DNA from: Oricola thermophila
GTDB lineage: Bacteria > Pseudomonadota > Alphaproteobacteria > Rhizobiales > Rhizobiaceae
Assembly: GCF_013358405.1 (NCBI RefSeq)
Contig: NZ_CP054836.1
Location: 3,882,001-3,946,000, forward strand
Reading direction: 5' to 3'
DNA length: 64,000 nucleotides
Positions within the stretch are counted from its first letter, which is position 1; the number at the start of each line of letters is the position of its first letter. Shown piece by piece: positions 41,094 to 50,858 of this stretch. A program made the position numbers and the translations under genes. The notes under the pieces are model-generated. The model did not search any database, was not told where the DNA came from, and worked only from the letters and a program-made list of their open reading frames with translations.

Positions 41094-42923
41094 ATGAAAC
41101 GAATCCTGAGACTTGCCATGTTCAGCGTCTCGGCGCTGGCGATCGGTACGGCGAGTGCGAGTGCCGATTATACGTTGCATATCATCCACATAAACGATCT
41201 CCACAGCCGTATCGAACCGGTCAGCAAGTATGACTCGACCTGCAGCGCGGAAGACAACGAGGCAGGTGAATGTTTCGGCGGCGTGGCCCGCGTTGCCACA
41301 AAGATCAACGAACTGCGCAAGGAACTGGAAGGCGAGAACGTCCTTGTTCTCGATGCGGGCGACCAGTACCAGGGGTCGCTGTTCTACACGACCTACAAGG
41401 GCGACGTCGAAGCGGAGTTCATGAACCATATCGGCTTCGACGCCATGGCCGTGGGCAACCATGAATTCGATGACGGGGACGAAGGCCTGGCGAAGCTGGC
41501 GGACAAGGTCGATTTCCCGGTCATTTCGGGCAATATCGATGTCAGCCAGTCGAACATTCTCGCTGGCAAGATCGAGGATCACCTGGTGATCGAGGTCGGC
41601 GGGGAGAAAATCGGCATCGTTTCCGCGCTGGCGACCGATACGGTCGAAACGTCGAGCCCGTCCGATGCCGTGACATTCTCCGACGAGATCGAAAGCCTGC
41701 AGGCCGATGCCGATGCGTTGGCGGCCGAGGGCGTGAACAAGATCATAGCGCTCAACCATGTCGGCGTGACGAAGGACATGGAGATCGCGGGCGCTGTGAC
41801 CGGCCTTGACGCTGTCGTCGGCGGCCATTCGCACACGAAGTTCTCCAATACCGAGGAAGGCGCCATGGCCTATCCGACCATGGTGGGCAACGTGCCGGTG
41901 GTGCAGGCCTACGCCTATTCGAAATATGTCGGCCACCTGGTCCTCACCTTCGATGACGACGGCAATGTCATCGAGGCCACCGGCGACACGATACTGCTGG
42001 ACGCTTCCGTCGAGGAAGATCCGGAGGTCGTCGCCCGGGTCAAGGAACTTGCCGAGCCGATCGAGGAACTCAAGGTCAAGGTGATCGGCGAGGCGGCAGA
42101 TGATATCGACGGCAGCCGCGATGTCTGCCGCGCGATGGAATGTTCCATGGGGACCCTGGTTGCCGATGCCATGCTCGATCGCGTCAAGGACCAGGGTGTC
42201 CAGATCGCCATCCAGAACGGAGGCGGGCTGCGCTCCTCCATCGACGCCGGCGAAGTGACGATGGGCGAGGTGCTGGCGGTTCTTCCGTTCCAGAACACGC
42301 TGGCAACCTTCCAGCTCAAGGGCGCGGACGTGATTGCAGCCCTGGAAAACGGCGTCAGCCAGATCGAGGAGGGAGCCGGTCGCTTCCCGCAGGTCGCCGG
42401 CCTGAAATACACATTCGACGCAAAGGCCGAGCCGGGCTCGCGCATTTCGAACGTGATGGTCGCCGATGCGAACGGCGAATTCGCTCCGATCGACCCCGAA
42501 GCGGTCTATGGTGTCGTTTCCAACAACTACATGCGCGGCGGCGGCGACGGCTATGCCGTATTCAGGGACAAGGGCATGAATGCCTATGACTACGGCCCGG
42601 GTCTCGAGGAAGTCGTGGCCGACTACATCGCGGCAAACAGCCCCTACAAGCCGTATACGGACGGACGCATCCAGGCAGCCGATGCGGCGATGGCCGGGGA
42701 GACCGCCGTGGCGGTGCCGGAACCGGAGCTGCCCGTCTCGACATTGACAAGCGGCGCTCCGGTGGTGCCGGCACGGACCCACATGGTGGCGCGTGGCGAC
42801 AATTACTGGAACCTCGCCAGGAAGTATTACGGTGACGGCCAGATGTGGTCGAAGATCGCCGAGGCCAATCCCGACATGGATGCCGACAACCTGACGATCG
42901 GCGCGGAACTCGTCATCCCCTGA
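41094..42923 (+). CDS. Periplasmic 5'-nucleotidase/metallophosphatase with LysM domain
   Basis: A 609-residue exported enzyme. Signal peptide ends near residue 23 (GTASASA). The metallophosphatase domain shows IIHINDLHSR, VLDAGDQYQGS and AVGNHEFDDG, with VGGHSHTKF later; the 5'-nucleotidase C-terminal domain has IQNGGGLRSSIDAGEVT and NYMRGGGDGYAVF. From residue 555 a LysM domain (MVARGDNYWNLARKYYGD) is added, which is unusual and suggests anchoring to peptidoglycan. A ribosome site AGGGAGA precedes ATG; a strong terminator follows. Confidence 0.93.
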   Translation: MKRILRLAMFSVSALAIGTASASADYTLHIIHINDLHSRIEPVSKYDSTCSAEDNEAGECFGGVARVATKINELRKELEGENVLVLDAGDQYQGSLFYTTYKGDVEAEFMNHIGFDAMAVGNHEFDDGDEGLAKLADKVDFPVISGNIDVSQSNILAGKIEDHLVIEVGGEKIGIVSALATDTVETSSPSDAVTFSDEIESLQADADALAAEGVNKIIALNHVGVTKDMEIAGAVTGLDAVVGGHSHTKFSNTEEGAMAYPTMVGNVPVVQAYAYSKYVGHLVLTFDDDGNVIEATGDTILLDASVEEDPEVVARVKELAEPIEELKVKVIGEAADDIDGSRDVCRAMECSMGTLVADAMLDRVKDQGVQIAIQNGGGLRSSIDAGEVTMGEVLAVLPFQNTLATFQLKGADVIAALENGVSQIEEGAGRFPQVAGLKYTFDAKAEPGSRISNVMVADANGEFAPIDPEAVYGVVSNNYMRGGGDGYAVFRDKGMNAYDYGPGLEEVVADYIAANSPYKPYTDGRIQAADAAMAGETAVAVPEPELPVSTLTSGAPVVPARTHMVARGDNYWNLARKYYGDGQMWSKIAEANPDMDADNLTIGAELVIP

Positions 42924-42944
42924 GATGCCGGACAGATCGAAAGG

Positions 42945-42971
42945 AAGGGCGCGGGCTTTCCCGCGCCCTTT
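42945..42971 (+). terminator. Intrinsic terminator after the nucleotidase gene
   Basis: GGGCGCGGG-CTTT-CCCGCGCCC with TTTCGTTT after it, 22 bases past the stop codon. Confidence 0.88.
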
Positions 42972-43054
42972 CGTTTGCGTGACGGGGACCGTGGCAAGAT
43001 ACGGCATTGAAACATGGCCGGCGGCGGCTAAGTTCCTGCCCAAAGGATAGGACG

Positions 43055-44119
43055 ATGAACATCACGACGAAGATCGATCGCGCCGAGGCGCGGGCCACCG
43101 GGCCGCTGCCGCCTGACCATCCGCCGGTGAAGGCCCGGAAGATCGGCGTTCTGCTGATCAATCTCGGCACGCCGGATGCCACCGACGTGAAGTCGATGCG
43201 GCGTTACCTGAAGGAATTCCTGACCGACCGGCGCGTGATCGAATGGCCGCGATATGTCTGGTATCCGATCCTCTTCGGCATCGTGCTCAGAACCCGCCCC
43301 GCGAAGGTGGGCAAGGCGTACAAGACGATCTGGAACGAGGATCGCGACGAAAGCTATCTGCGCACCTACACGCGGTCCCAGGCAGAAAAGCTCGGTGCGG
43401 CGCTGGAAAACCATCCGGATATCGTCGTCGACTGGGCGATGCGGTACGGAAACCCCTCCATCGATTCACGCATGACGGCGTTGCGCGAGCAGGGATGCGA
43501 TCGCATCCTGGCTTTCCCGCTCTATCCGCAGTATTCGGCGGCAACGACGGCAACCGTCAACGACAAGGTTTTCCAGTCGCTCATGGCAACACGGTTCATG
43601 CCGGCTGTGCGGACGGTGCCGTCCTATCACGACGAACCGATCTACATCGAGGCGCTCGCGCGCTCGATCGAGGCGCATTTCGAGAAGCTGGATTTCGAAC
43701 CGGAAAAGGTGATCGCCTCCTATCACGGGATACCCCAGAGCTATTTCAAGCGCGGCGATCCGTATCATTGCCAGTGCCAGAAGACCTCGCGGCTGCTCGA
43801 ACAGCGACTCGGCTGGGAGGAGGGCCGCCTGCTGACGTGCTTCCAGTCGCGGTTCGGTCCGGAGGAATGGCTGCAACCCTATACCGACAAGACCATCGAG
43901 CAGCTTGCCAGGGACGGCGTGAAAACGATCGCCGTCTTCAATCCCGGCTTCGTTTCCGACTGCCTGGAAACGCTGGAGGAAATCGCGGGCGAGGGGGCCG
44001 ATATCTTCCGGGAAAACGGCGGCGAGAAATTCACCCACATTCCCTGCCTCAACGACTCGGAGGAGGGCATGGCAGTCATCGAGGCGATGGTGCGCCGGGA
44101 ACTGCAGGGCTGGATATAA
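43055..44119 (+). CDS. hemH: Ferrochelatase
   Basis: A 354-residue HemH, last enzyme of heme synthesis, inserting ferrous iron into protoporphyrin IX. Markers: GVLLINLGTPDA, FPLYPQYSAATTA, SYHGIPQSYFKRGDPYH (active-site His) and TCFQSRFGPEEWLQPYTD. The C-terminus ends at LQGWI without the extra cysteine-rich tail that holds a 2Fe-2S cluster in some alphaproteobacterial enzymes. Start MNITTKIDR has AGGA upstream. Not linked to the hmu island, about 11 kb away. Confidence 0.97.
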   Translation: MNITTKIDRAEARATGPLPPDHPPVKARKIGVLLINLGTPDATDVKSMRRYLKEFLTDRRVIEWPRYVWYPILFGIVLRTRPAKVGKAYKTIWNEDRDESYLRTYTRSQAEKLGAALENHPDIVVDWAMRYGNPSIDSRMTALREQGCDRILAFPLYPQYSAATTATVNDKVFQSLMATRFMPAVRTVPSYHDEPIYIEALARSIEAHFEKLDFEPEKVIASYHGIPQSYFKRGDPYHCQCQKTSRLLEQRLGWEEGRLLTCFQSRFGPEEWLQPYTDKTIEQLARDGVKTIAVFNPGFVSDCLETLEEIAGEGADIFRENGGEKFTHIPCLNDSEEGMAVIEAMVRRELQGWI

Positions 44120-44217
44120 TCAGCGGCGCGTATCCGGTTTCGTAATCCGCGGTTTACATTCCCATATTAACAATCGGCCAGCGCAATGCCGGTCGCGGCA
44201 CCTGGAGGATTCAAGTC

Positions 44218-45192
44218 ATGTTCGGCTTCGACATAGCAATCGCGGTGTTCGCCGCACTCGTGGTCATCGTCCTGTTTGCCGGCATCAAGACCGTGCCGCA
44301 GGGCTACAACTACACGGTGGAACGGTTCGGGAAATACACCCGCACGCTCGAACCGGGACTCAATCTCATCATCCCCTTCTTCGACCGGATCGGCGCGAAG
44401 ATGAACATGATGGAGCAGGTGCTCGATGTGCCGACCCAGGTCGTCATCACCCGCGACAACGCATCCGTCGAAGCTGACGGCGTGTGCTTCTACCAGGTCA
44501 TGAACGCGCCCAAGGCCGCCTACCAGGTCGCGGGACTGGAAAACGCGATCCTGAACCTGACCATGACCAATATCCGTTCGGTGATGGGCTCCATGGATCT
44601 CGACGAGCTGTTGTCCAACCGCGATGCGATCAACACGCGTTTGCTGCGCGTCGTGGACGAGGCGGGAAGCCCGTGGGGCATCAAGATCACCCGCATAGAG
44701 ATCAAGGACATCAACCCGCCGGCAGATCTCGTCGATGCCATGGCACGGCAGATGAAGGCCGAGCGCGACAAGCGCGCCGAGATCCTCGAGGCCGAGGGCG
44801 AGCGCCAGTCGCAGATTCTGCGTGCCGAGGGCCTCAAGCAATCCGCGATCCTGAAGGCGGAAGGCGAGCGCGAGGCCGCCTATCGCGAGGCGGAGGCCCG
44901 TGAGCGGCTGGCCCAGGCCGAGGCGAACGCGACACGATCGGTCTCCGAGGCGATTGCCGCGGGCTCGACCCAGGCCATCAACTACTTTGTCGCCCAGAAA
45001 TACACCGAGGCCCTGCAGGCGATCGGATCGGCGCCGAACCAGAAGATCGTCCTGATGCCGATGGAAGCGGCTTCGCTGATCGGTTCGCTCGGCGGCATAG
45101 GTGCCATCGCCAAGGAAGTGTTCGGCGATGGCGACGGATCGAACGGATCCGGCAACCGCAGCCGCACCGTCCCTCCGACCGGCAAGCTGTAG
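44218..45192 (+). CDS. SPFH/stomatin-like membrane protein (QmcA-like)
   Basis: A 324-residue protein: one N-terminal membrane helix (3-22), the SPFH domain (about 24-190, beginning [20 protein letters not shown]) and a heptad-rich coiled coil (about 180-245, [20 protein letters not shown]). It belongs to the stomatin/QmcA group that forms large membrane rings and organises microdomains or proteases. The neighbour downstream by 13 bases is an NfeD-like protein, the usual partner. Confidence 0.93.
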   Translation: MFGFDIAIAVFAALVVIVLFAGIKTVPQGYNYTVERFGKYTRTLEPGLNLIIPFFDRIGAKMNMMEQVLDVPTQVVITRDNASVEADGVCFYQVMNAPKAAYQVAGLENAILNLTMTNIRSVMGSMDLDELLSNRDAINTRLLRVVDEAGSPWGIKITRIEIKDINPPADLVDAMARQMKAERDKRAEILEAEGERQSQILRAEGLKQSAILKAEGEREAAYREAEARERLAQAEANATRSVSEAIAAGSTQAINYFVAQKYTEALQAIGSAPNQKIVLMPMEAASLIGSLGGIGAIAKEVFGDGDGSNGSGNRSRTVPPTGKL

Positions 45193-45205
45193 GCCGGAGA
45201 ACACC

Positions 45206-45670
45206 ATGATCCTTCAATGGATAACCGATATCGGCGGCTGGAGCTGGATCATCCTGGGACTGGTCCTGCTCGTGCTGGAAGTTCTCGCGCCGGGCATCTT
45301 CTTCCTGTGGCTCGGTATCGCCGCGCTGGTCATCGGCGTGATTTCGCTTGTCGTGTGGGGAATTGGCGCGGAGTTGTGGACCTGGCAGGTGCAGGTGCTC
45401 GGGTTCCTGATCCTGTCGGTCGGCTTCGTCTATGCCGGCCGGTCGTGGCTGGCGCGCACGGAAACAGACAGCGACGAACCCTTGCTCAACGATCGCGTGG
45501 CGCAGATGGTCGGCCGGACGGCGACACTGGAGGACCCGATCACGAACGGGGTCGGCCGTATCCGTCTGGGAGACACGCTGTGGCGGGTCGAGGGGCCGGA
45601 CCTGCCTGCCGGCACGAAGGTGCGCATCATCGGCGGCAGTGCCGACCGGCTCGAAGTGGAACGCGCCTGA
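45206..45670 (+). CDS. NfeD-like membrane protein
   Basis: A 154-residue protein with three or four hydrophobic segments (about 11-30, 31-50, 60-75) and a C-terminal OB-fold (LLNDRVAQMVGRTATLEDPI and VEGPDLPAGTKVRIIGG). NfeD proteins partner stomatins; the short form without a protease domain is seen here. Start MILQWITDIGG gives a normal N-terminus; the frame upstream is the end of the SPFH gene. Confidence 0.92.
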   Translation: MILQWITDIGGWSWIILGLVLLVLEVLAPGIFFLWLGIAALVIGVISLVVWGIGAELWTWQVQVLGFLILSVGFVYAGRSWLARTETDSDEPLLNDRVAQMVGRTATLEDPITNGVGRIRLGDTLWRVEGPDLPAGTKVRIIGGSADRLEVERA

Positions 45671-45674
45671 AATC

Positions 45675-46670
45675 TCAGGCGGCGCCGACGCGCAGCAGGT
45701 CGTGAAGGTGAACGATCCCGACGGGCTTGCCGTCGCTGACAACCATCAGGGCGGTGATCGAGGAGGTATTGACGATCTTCAGCGCGGAGGCGACCAGAGT
45801 GTCGCCCTCGATCGTCTTGGGTGAGCGGGTCATGACCTCGTCGACCGACATGGACAAGAGGTCGGCATCAATATGGCGGCGCAGGTCACCGTCGGTGATG
45901 ATGCCGCAGAGTCGGGCGTCGCGGTCGATTACGCCGACGCAGCCGAAACCCTTCTCCGAAATTCGCATGATGGCATTGCGCATGCTCGTCCCGGCCTCGA
46001 CCAGCGGGACCCGGTCACCGGTGTGCATGATTTCCGACACCTTCATGAGGCTCGCACCCAGTTTGCCGCCGGGATGGAAGGTGTGAAAATCGGATGCGCT
46101 GAAGCCGCGGCTTTCCAGAAGCGCAACCGCGAGCGCATCACCAAGCGCAAGCTGCATCAGGGTCGATGTCGTCGGGGCGAGACCATGTGGGCAGGCCTCC
46201 TCGGCCTTCGGCAGTGCAAGAACGATATCGGCCTGGCGGGCAAGCGTGGATTCCACGCCGGCGGTTATCGCGATCAGCGGGATCTCGAAGCGGCGCGAAT
46301 AGCTCAGGATACCGCCCAGTTCCCGTGTTTCCCCGGACCAGGACATGGTGACGATCGCGTCGTCGCGCGCGATCATGCCAAGATCGCCGTGATTCGCCTC
46401 GGCAGGGTGGACGAAAAAGGCCGGCGTACCCGTCGAGGCCAGCGTGGCGGCAATCTTGGAGCCGATATGGCCGCTCTTGCCGACCCCGGTGACGATCACG
46501 CGGCCGGTGATGCCGCGGATCACTTCGAGCGCTTGCGAGAACGGCTTACCCAGGCCGTCCGCGATCGCTTCCGACAAGGCCTCGAGTCCCTTGCGCTCCA
46601 CGGCCAGGGTGCGGAGCGCGGACATGACAGGCTCCTTCACCGTCTCCGAATTCTTCGTGTTTTCGCTCAT
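45675..46670 (-). CDS. kdsD: D-arabinose 5-phosphate isomerase, KpsF/GutQ family
   Basis: A 331-residue enzyme: a SIS sugar-isomerase domain (about 30-180, VTGVGKSGHIGSKIAATLAS; MSWSGETREL) then two CBS repeats (about 205-330, including ITDGDLRRHIDADLL). The isomerase interconverts D-ribulose 5-phosphate and D-arabinose 5-phosphate for Kdo and lipopolysaccharide. A His in HPAEANHGDLGMI is catalytic in the family. Convergent with the NfeD gene, 4 bases apart. Confidence 0.93.
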   Translation of the reverse strand: MSENTKNSETVKEPVMSALRTLAVERKGLEALSEAIADGLGKPFSQALEVIRGITGRVIVTGVGKSGHIGSKIAATLASTGTPAFFVHPAEANHGDLGMIARDDAIVTMSWSGETRELGGILSYSRRFEIPLIAITAGVESTLARQADIVLALPKAEEACPHGLAPTTSTLMQLALGDALAVALLESRGFSASDFHTFHPGGKLGASLMKVSEIMHTGDRVPLVEAGTSMRNAIMRISEKGFGCVGVIDRDARLCGIITDGDLRRHIDADLLSMSVDEVMTRSPKTIEGDTLVASALKIVNTSSITALMVVSDGKPVGIVHLHDLLRVGAA

Positions 46671-46824
46671 GGCCGACCGCTACTCCACCGCTTGCCGTTT
46701 GTCCATCAAGGATAGACGCCAGCCGGTGCCGCATGAATGGTTTGCCCGTGTTTTTCCCGCAGGGCTCTAAGCATTCGTTAACCACGGCCGTTTAGGTTTC
46801 GGTAAGAAAACGAGGTGATCGACC

Positions 46825-48276
46825 GTGGCAACGGTCCCATTCAGCAAAAGCACGACCCCGAACCGACGAGTCGCGTCTGCCGCGCTGCCGTTCAGGCTGG
46901 CTGCGCTGTGCATGCTCGCTTCGCAGGGCTCCGCATTCGCGCAGGATGTCGATCCGCTGGGCGAAGATGTCGGCGCGCAAGTGCTCGCTGCCGACCAGGC
47001 GTCGGAAACGGAACCGGCGGAAATGACCTCGCCGCCCGTCAGGGGAGCCGTGCAAAGATCACTGTCGGTTGACCCGGTCACTCCGATTGGCCGCTCGCGC
47101 GGCCGCTCGGAAGACGATCCCTTCGCGGCGCCGGGGCTGCGTTTCGGCAGTTTCGTCCTGCGGCCGACTCTGGAACTCGGGCTGACCGGCTCGCGGACAA
47201 TGGGCGCCTCCGGCGCCACGATGGACCGGACGATAGGCGAATCGTCGCTTCAAATTGACATGGAATCCGAATGGGATCGCCATGCACTCGGCGTGTCCGT
47301 TGAAGGCGGATTGCAGCGCGGGTTTGGCGACGGGAACGAGCTGGAGCCCGAACTGAATGTGGACGCCACGGCACGGGCCGACCTCGGCAGCGATACGACG
47401 CTCACGGGCAGGGTCGGCTACGCCTACGAGACGGAAAACGGACAATCGGCAGCCTATCTCGCGGCGACGGACCCGCTGCTGGTGCCCGCAGTAACCGGGA
47501 TCAACGACCCGGCTACCCAGACCTTCAGCGGCGGACTGGCGTTGCGCCGGGACTTCGGTCGCTTCCACGGCGAGGCCGAGGCATCCGCGGAGCGCAATAT
47601 CCACGGTACGGCCAAGCTGAGCAACGGCACCTCGATTTCGCAGCGCGATCTCGACAACACCGTCTACGATTTCCGGTTGCGGGCCGGGTTCGACATGTCG
47701 CCGGTGTTTTCACCGTTCCTAGAGACGACTTTCGGCTTGCGCCGGATGGACAGCAAGCCCGACAGCGGCGGAGCGAACCGCGACGCATACCGCTACGGAA
47801 TACGCGCGGGGACAGGGGTCGACCTGGGGGAGAAGCTGAACGGGGAAGTCTCGGTCGGCTTCATCGCGGAAGACATCGCCGATGCCGCGCTCGAAGACCT
47901 GCGCGGGGTATCCTTCGATGCGGCGCTCAACTGGTCGCCGCGTCGCGGGACCGATGTCGCGCTGACAATGACGACAAGCACGGAGAGCGGCAGCCGGAGC
48001 GGTTCGAGCGGAGCGTTGCTCTATGCAGCGGAACTCGGCGTCACCCACCGTGCCCGCGCCGATCTTACCTTCGAAGGGGCACTCGGCGCCGAATACAGGG
48101 ATGCGCGCGGCATGGCGGACGAGGTCACGGTGGATGGATCCGTTGCGCTTACCTACTGGTTCAATCGCTTTACGGGCCTGACCACCAGAATCGAACACGA
48201 GCGCACGACGAGCTCCGATGCGGCGCTGCGCTCCGAAGAAACGAGCGCATTTGTCGGCCTCACCTTGCAGCGCTGA
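46825..48276 (+). CDS. Outer-membrane beta-barrel protein
   Basis: A 483-residue protein with a signal peptide (LAALCMLASQGSAFA) and many alternating beta strands ending in an aromatic-poor but typical terminus VGLTLQR. A variable region (about 40-100, rich in Glu, Ala and Pro) precedes the barrel, which begins PFAAPGLRFGSFVLRPTLEL. It matches the 'outer membrane beta-barrel' type (BBP2-like) of Rhizobiales; no substrate is known. The start is GTG, nine bases after GAGG; no ATG fits before the signal peptide. Confidence 0.82.
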   Translation: MATVPFSKSTTPNRRVASAALPFRLAALCMLASQGSAFAQDVDPLGEDVGAQVLAADQASETEPAEMTSPPVRGAVQRSLSVDPVTPIGRSRGRSEDDPFAAPGLRFGSFVLRPTLELGLTGSRTMGASGATMDRTIGESSLQIDMESEWDRHALGVSVEGGLQRGFGDGNELEPELNVDATARADLGSDTTLTGRVGYAYETENGQSAAYLAATDPLLVPAVTGINDPATQTFSGGLALRRDFGRFHGEAEASAERNIHGTAKLSNGTSISQRDLDNTVYDFRLRAGFDMSPVFSPFLETTFGLRRMDSKPDSGGANRDAYRYGIRAGTGVDLGEKLNGEVSVGFIAEDIADAALEDLRGVSFDAALNWSPRRGTDVALTMTTSTESGSRSGSSGALLYAAELGVTHRARADLTFEGALGAEYRDARGMADEVTVDGSVALTYWFNRFTGLTTRIEHERTTSSDAALRSEETSAFVGLTLQR

Positions 48277-48388
48277 GCGGCGAATGCCGAAATTATGCCA
48301 TCGAATCATGCTCACAAGGCCGAAAACAAGCGCGTCCAGCGACGGGGATTTCGGCGTCACGCAATGCATGAGAAAGGACGAGACATTC

Positions 48389-49609
48389 ATGCGCAAGAGC
48401 AATTCCTGCCGCCGCATTGCGGGCCTGGCGGTCGCCGCAACCCTGCTGGCCGCCACGCTTTCCGGTCAAGCCAGCGCCGATGCCGCGTTCCAGCGGTGGA
48501 TCGGCGACTTCCGGCGCACCGCCGTCGAGAGCGGAATTTCCGCCGCAGTCTATGACCGGGCATTCGCCGGGGTCACGGCGCCCGATCCCGAGGTTCTGAG
48601 AAAGGCCAACTTCCAGCCGGAGTTCCGGGACGAGGCATGGCAGTATATCGACGGGCGCGTGCACGAGCGGTCGATCGCCACCGGCCGCGAGATGCTGCGC
48701 AAATACGGGCGGCTTCTCAGCTCCATCGAACGGCAGACCGGCGTGAGCCGCAACATCGTGCTGGCGATCTGGTCGATGGAATCCGACTACGGCGAGTTCC
48801 TGAAGCGCGAGGACCGGCTGCACTACGTGCCGCAGGCACTGGCGACGCTTGCCTATGCCGACCGGCGGCGGGCGAAATATGCGCGCGGGCAGCTGATCGG
48901 CGCGCTGAAGATCCTGCAGCGTGGCGACGTCTCGCGCAACCAGCTGCTCGGCTCATGGGCCGGTGCGATGGGACACACGCAATTCATCCCGACAAGCTAC
49001 CTGGCCTATGCGGTGGACGGCGACGGCGACGGGCGCCGCGACATCTGGAACTCGGTTCCGGACGCTCTCTGGACGGCGGCCAACCTGCTGCGCCGCAACG
49101 GATGGAAAGCCGGCCAGACCTGGGGCTACGAGGTGGTCCTGCCACCCGGACGCAAGTTCCCGGGCGGCAAGATGAGCCTTGCCCAGTGGGAGAAGATCGG
49201 CGTGCGCCGCGCCAACGGCAAGGCATTCCCGCGACCCAACCAGAAGGCCGAGCTGAAAGTACTGCAGGGGCGCGACGGGCCCGCTTTCCTGATGGTGGAC
49301 AACTTCTTCGTCCTCAAGCGCTACAACAATGCCGACAAGTACGCTCTCGCTGTCGGGCTGCTTGCCGACCAGATCGGCGGCCACCCGGGGCCGCAGAAGG
49401 ACTGGAAACGCCCGTTCACCAAGCTGTCGATCGCCGAGAGCGAGGAACTGCAGCAACGGCTCAAGCGGGCAGGCTTCTACGACGGCGAGATCGACGGGAA
49501 GATCGGGCCAGCCTCGCGCAGCGCGATCCTTGCCTATCAGCAACATCACGGGCTGGAGCAGGATGGCTATGCCTCGATGGAACTGCTAAACATCCTGCGA
49601 CGAAACTGA
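48389..49609 (+). CDS. Lytic murein transglycosylase, MltB family, with PG-binding domain
   Basis: A 406-residue exported enzyme. A signal peptide (LAVAATLLAATLSGQASA) is followed by the MltB/SLT_2 catalytic domain (about 30-330), with the catalytic Glu in AIWSMESDYGEF, and LLGSWAGAMGHTQFIPTSYL, and at the end a peptidoglycan-binding_1 repeat (EELQQRLKRAGFYDGEIDGK). It cleaves glycan strands to 1,6-anhydromuropeptides. The start at MRKSNSCRR follows AAAGGACGAG; an earlier frame start at 48218 would overlap the preceding gene. Confidence 0.92.
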   Translation: MRKSNSCRRIAGLAVAATLLAATLSGQASADAAFQRWIGDFRRTAVESGISAAVYDRAFAGVTAPDPEVLRKANFQPEFRDEAWQYIDGRVHERSIATGREMLRKYGRLLSSIERQTGVSRNIVLAIWSMESDYGEFLKREDRLHYVPQALATLAYADRRRAKYARGQLIGALKILQRGDVSRNQLLGSWAGAMGHTQFIPTSYLAYAVDGDGDGRRDIWNSVPDALWTAANLLRRNGWKAGQTWGYEVVLPPGRKFPGGKMSLAQWEKIGVRRANGKAFPRPNQKAELKVLQGRDGPAFLMVDNFFVLKRYNNADKYALAVGLLADQIGGHPGPQKDWKRPFTKLSIAESEELQQRLKRAGFYDGEIDGKIGPASRSAILAYQQHHGLEQDGYASMELLNILRRN

Positions 49610-49670
49610 GGCGGCGATTGGCCGGCAAGAGGCCGGCTGCCGGGATGCGGACTTGTCGCGGTTCTTGAAC

Positions 49671-50855
49671 ATGATGCGCGGATTGGCAGTACTGGTGACG
49701 GCGGCTGTCCTGCTGCAGGCGGTTGCGGGGACCGCAGGCGTGCCTGGCCTCGACGTGGCCGCGGCGGAGGCGCAGGAGCGGCGCACGTTGCTGGATCTGC
49801 TGTTCCGGGGACGCACGCGACCCGAGCCGCAGGCTCGAGAAGTCCCGCGCACGTCGCGCAAGCGCGTGGTCAGGAAGAAATCGGCGCCGGCAAGGCGCGC
49901 GCCTGCACCGGCTCCGAAGGTCGAGAAATCTGAGGATGCACAGGTCATCCTGGTTGCCGGCGACTTCACCGCGTCCGGGCTTGCACAGGGGCTGCAGGAA
50001 GCCTTCGCAGACGTGCCGACGATCCGCATCGAATCGCGGGCAAATGGTTCGTCGGGCTTCGTGCGCGACGACTACTATGACTGGCCGGGTTCGATCGGGC
50101 CCATCCTCGAGGAGACCAAGCCCGCACTGCTCGTCGTGATGATCGGTTCCAACGACCGCCAGTCGATGCGCGTCAACGGCAAGACCGAGAAGGTGCGCAC
50201 AGAGGCCTGGGACCGGGAATATGTCGCGCGCGTCGACCGTTTCGTGGGAACCGTCCGCGACAGCGGCGTTCCGCTGATATGGGTCGGCGGGCCTCCCTAC
50301 CGGTTCAAGGCGATGTCGGCCGACATCCTTGCCTTCAACGAATTCTACCGAACCAGCGTCGAGGCGGCGGGCGGCACCTTCGTCGATATCTGGGACGGAT
50401 TCACCGACCAGGATGGCGCATTCGTGCTCAGCGGCTCGGACATCAATGGCCAGACCGTGCGGTTGCGCAATTCGGACGGGATCAATTTCACGAACGAGGG
50501 AAAGCGGAAGCTGGCCTTCTACGTGGAACGGCAGATCAGGCAGATGCTGGGGGCGGGCCCGTCGCCCCTGCAATCCGGCCTTGCGCCGGAAAGCTTCTCG
50601 ACGATGCGGCTGCCGCCCCTGCGTTCCGAGGTCAACCTGGAGCGGCTCGATCCGATCAACCTGTCCGATCCTGAACTGGATGGCGGCGTTGCCCTGCTCG
50701 GCGATGTCACCGTGCCGAAGGCCGAGCCGCCGGCAAACCCGCTGCAGACCAAGAGCGTACGCAACCGGCTGGTCGAGGACGGAGTCCCGCCGCCACCGAA
50801 GCCGGGGCGGGCAAACGACTTCGCATGGTCCGCCGGTGACGGTGAATCGCCATAG
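49671..50855 (+). CDS. SGNH/DUF459 protein with altered active site
   Basis: A 394-residue exported protein; a signal segment (VLVTAAVLLQAVAGTAG), a basic linker, then a DUF459 SGNH domain (about 85-300) with VAGDFTASGLAQGL, VVMIGSNDRQSMRV, IWVGGPPYRF and DGINFTNEGKRKLA. In active SGNH enzymes block I has GDS and the last block has DxxH; here they read GDF and DGIN, so nucleophile and His appear lost. Tail is Pro-rich. The start was put at the first ATG (49671); a TTG at 49653 would add six residues. Confidence 0.8.
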   Translation: MMRGLAVLVTAAVLLQAVAGTAGVPGLDVAAAEAQERRTLLDLLFRGRTRPEPQAREVPRTSRKRVVRKKSAPARRAPAPAPKVEKSEDAQVILVAGDFTASGLAQGLQEAFADVPTIRIESRANGSSGFVRDDYYDWPGSIGPILEETKPALLVVMIGSNDRQSMRVNGKTEKVRTEAWDREYVARVDRFVGTVRDSGVPLIWVGGPPYRFKAMSADILAFNEFYRTSVEAAGGTFVDIWDGFTDQDGAFVLSGSDINGQTVRLRNSDGINFTNEGKRKLAFYVERQIRQMLGAGPSPLQSGLAPESFSTMRLPPLRSEVNLERLDPINLSDPELDGGVALLGDVTVPKAEPPANPLQTKSVRNRLVEDGVPPPPKPGRANDFAWSAGDGESP

Positions 50856-50858
50856 GGA

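Noticed and set aside
40347..43043. 898-codon minus-strand frame opposite the nucleotidase gene and omp10
   Set aside because: Runs through two real plus-strand genes and their intergenic region; composition and lack of motifs mark it as spurious.
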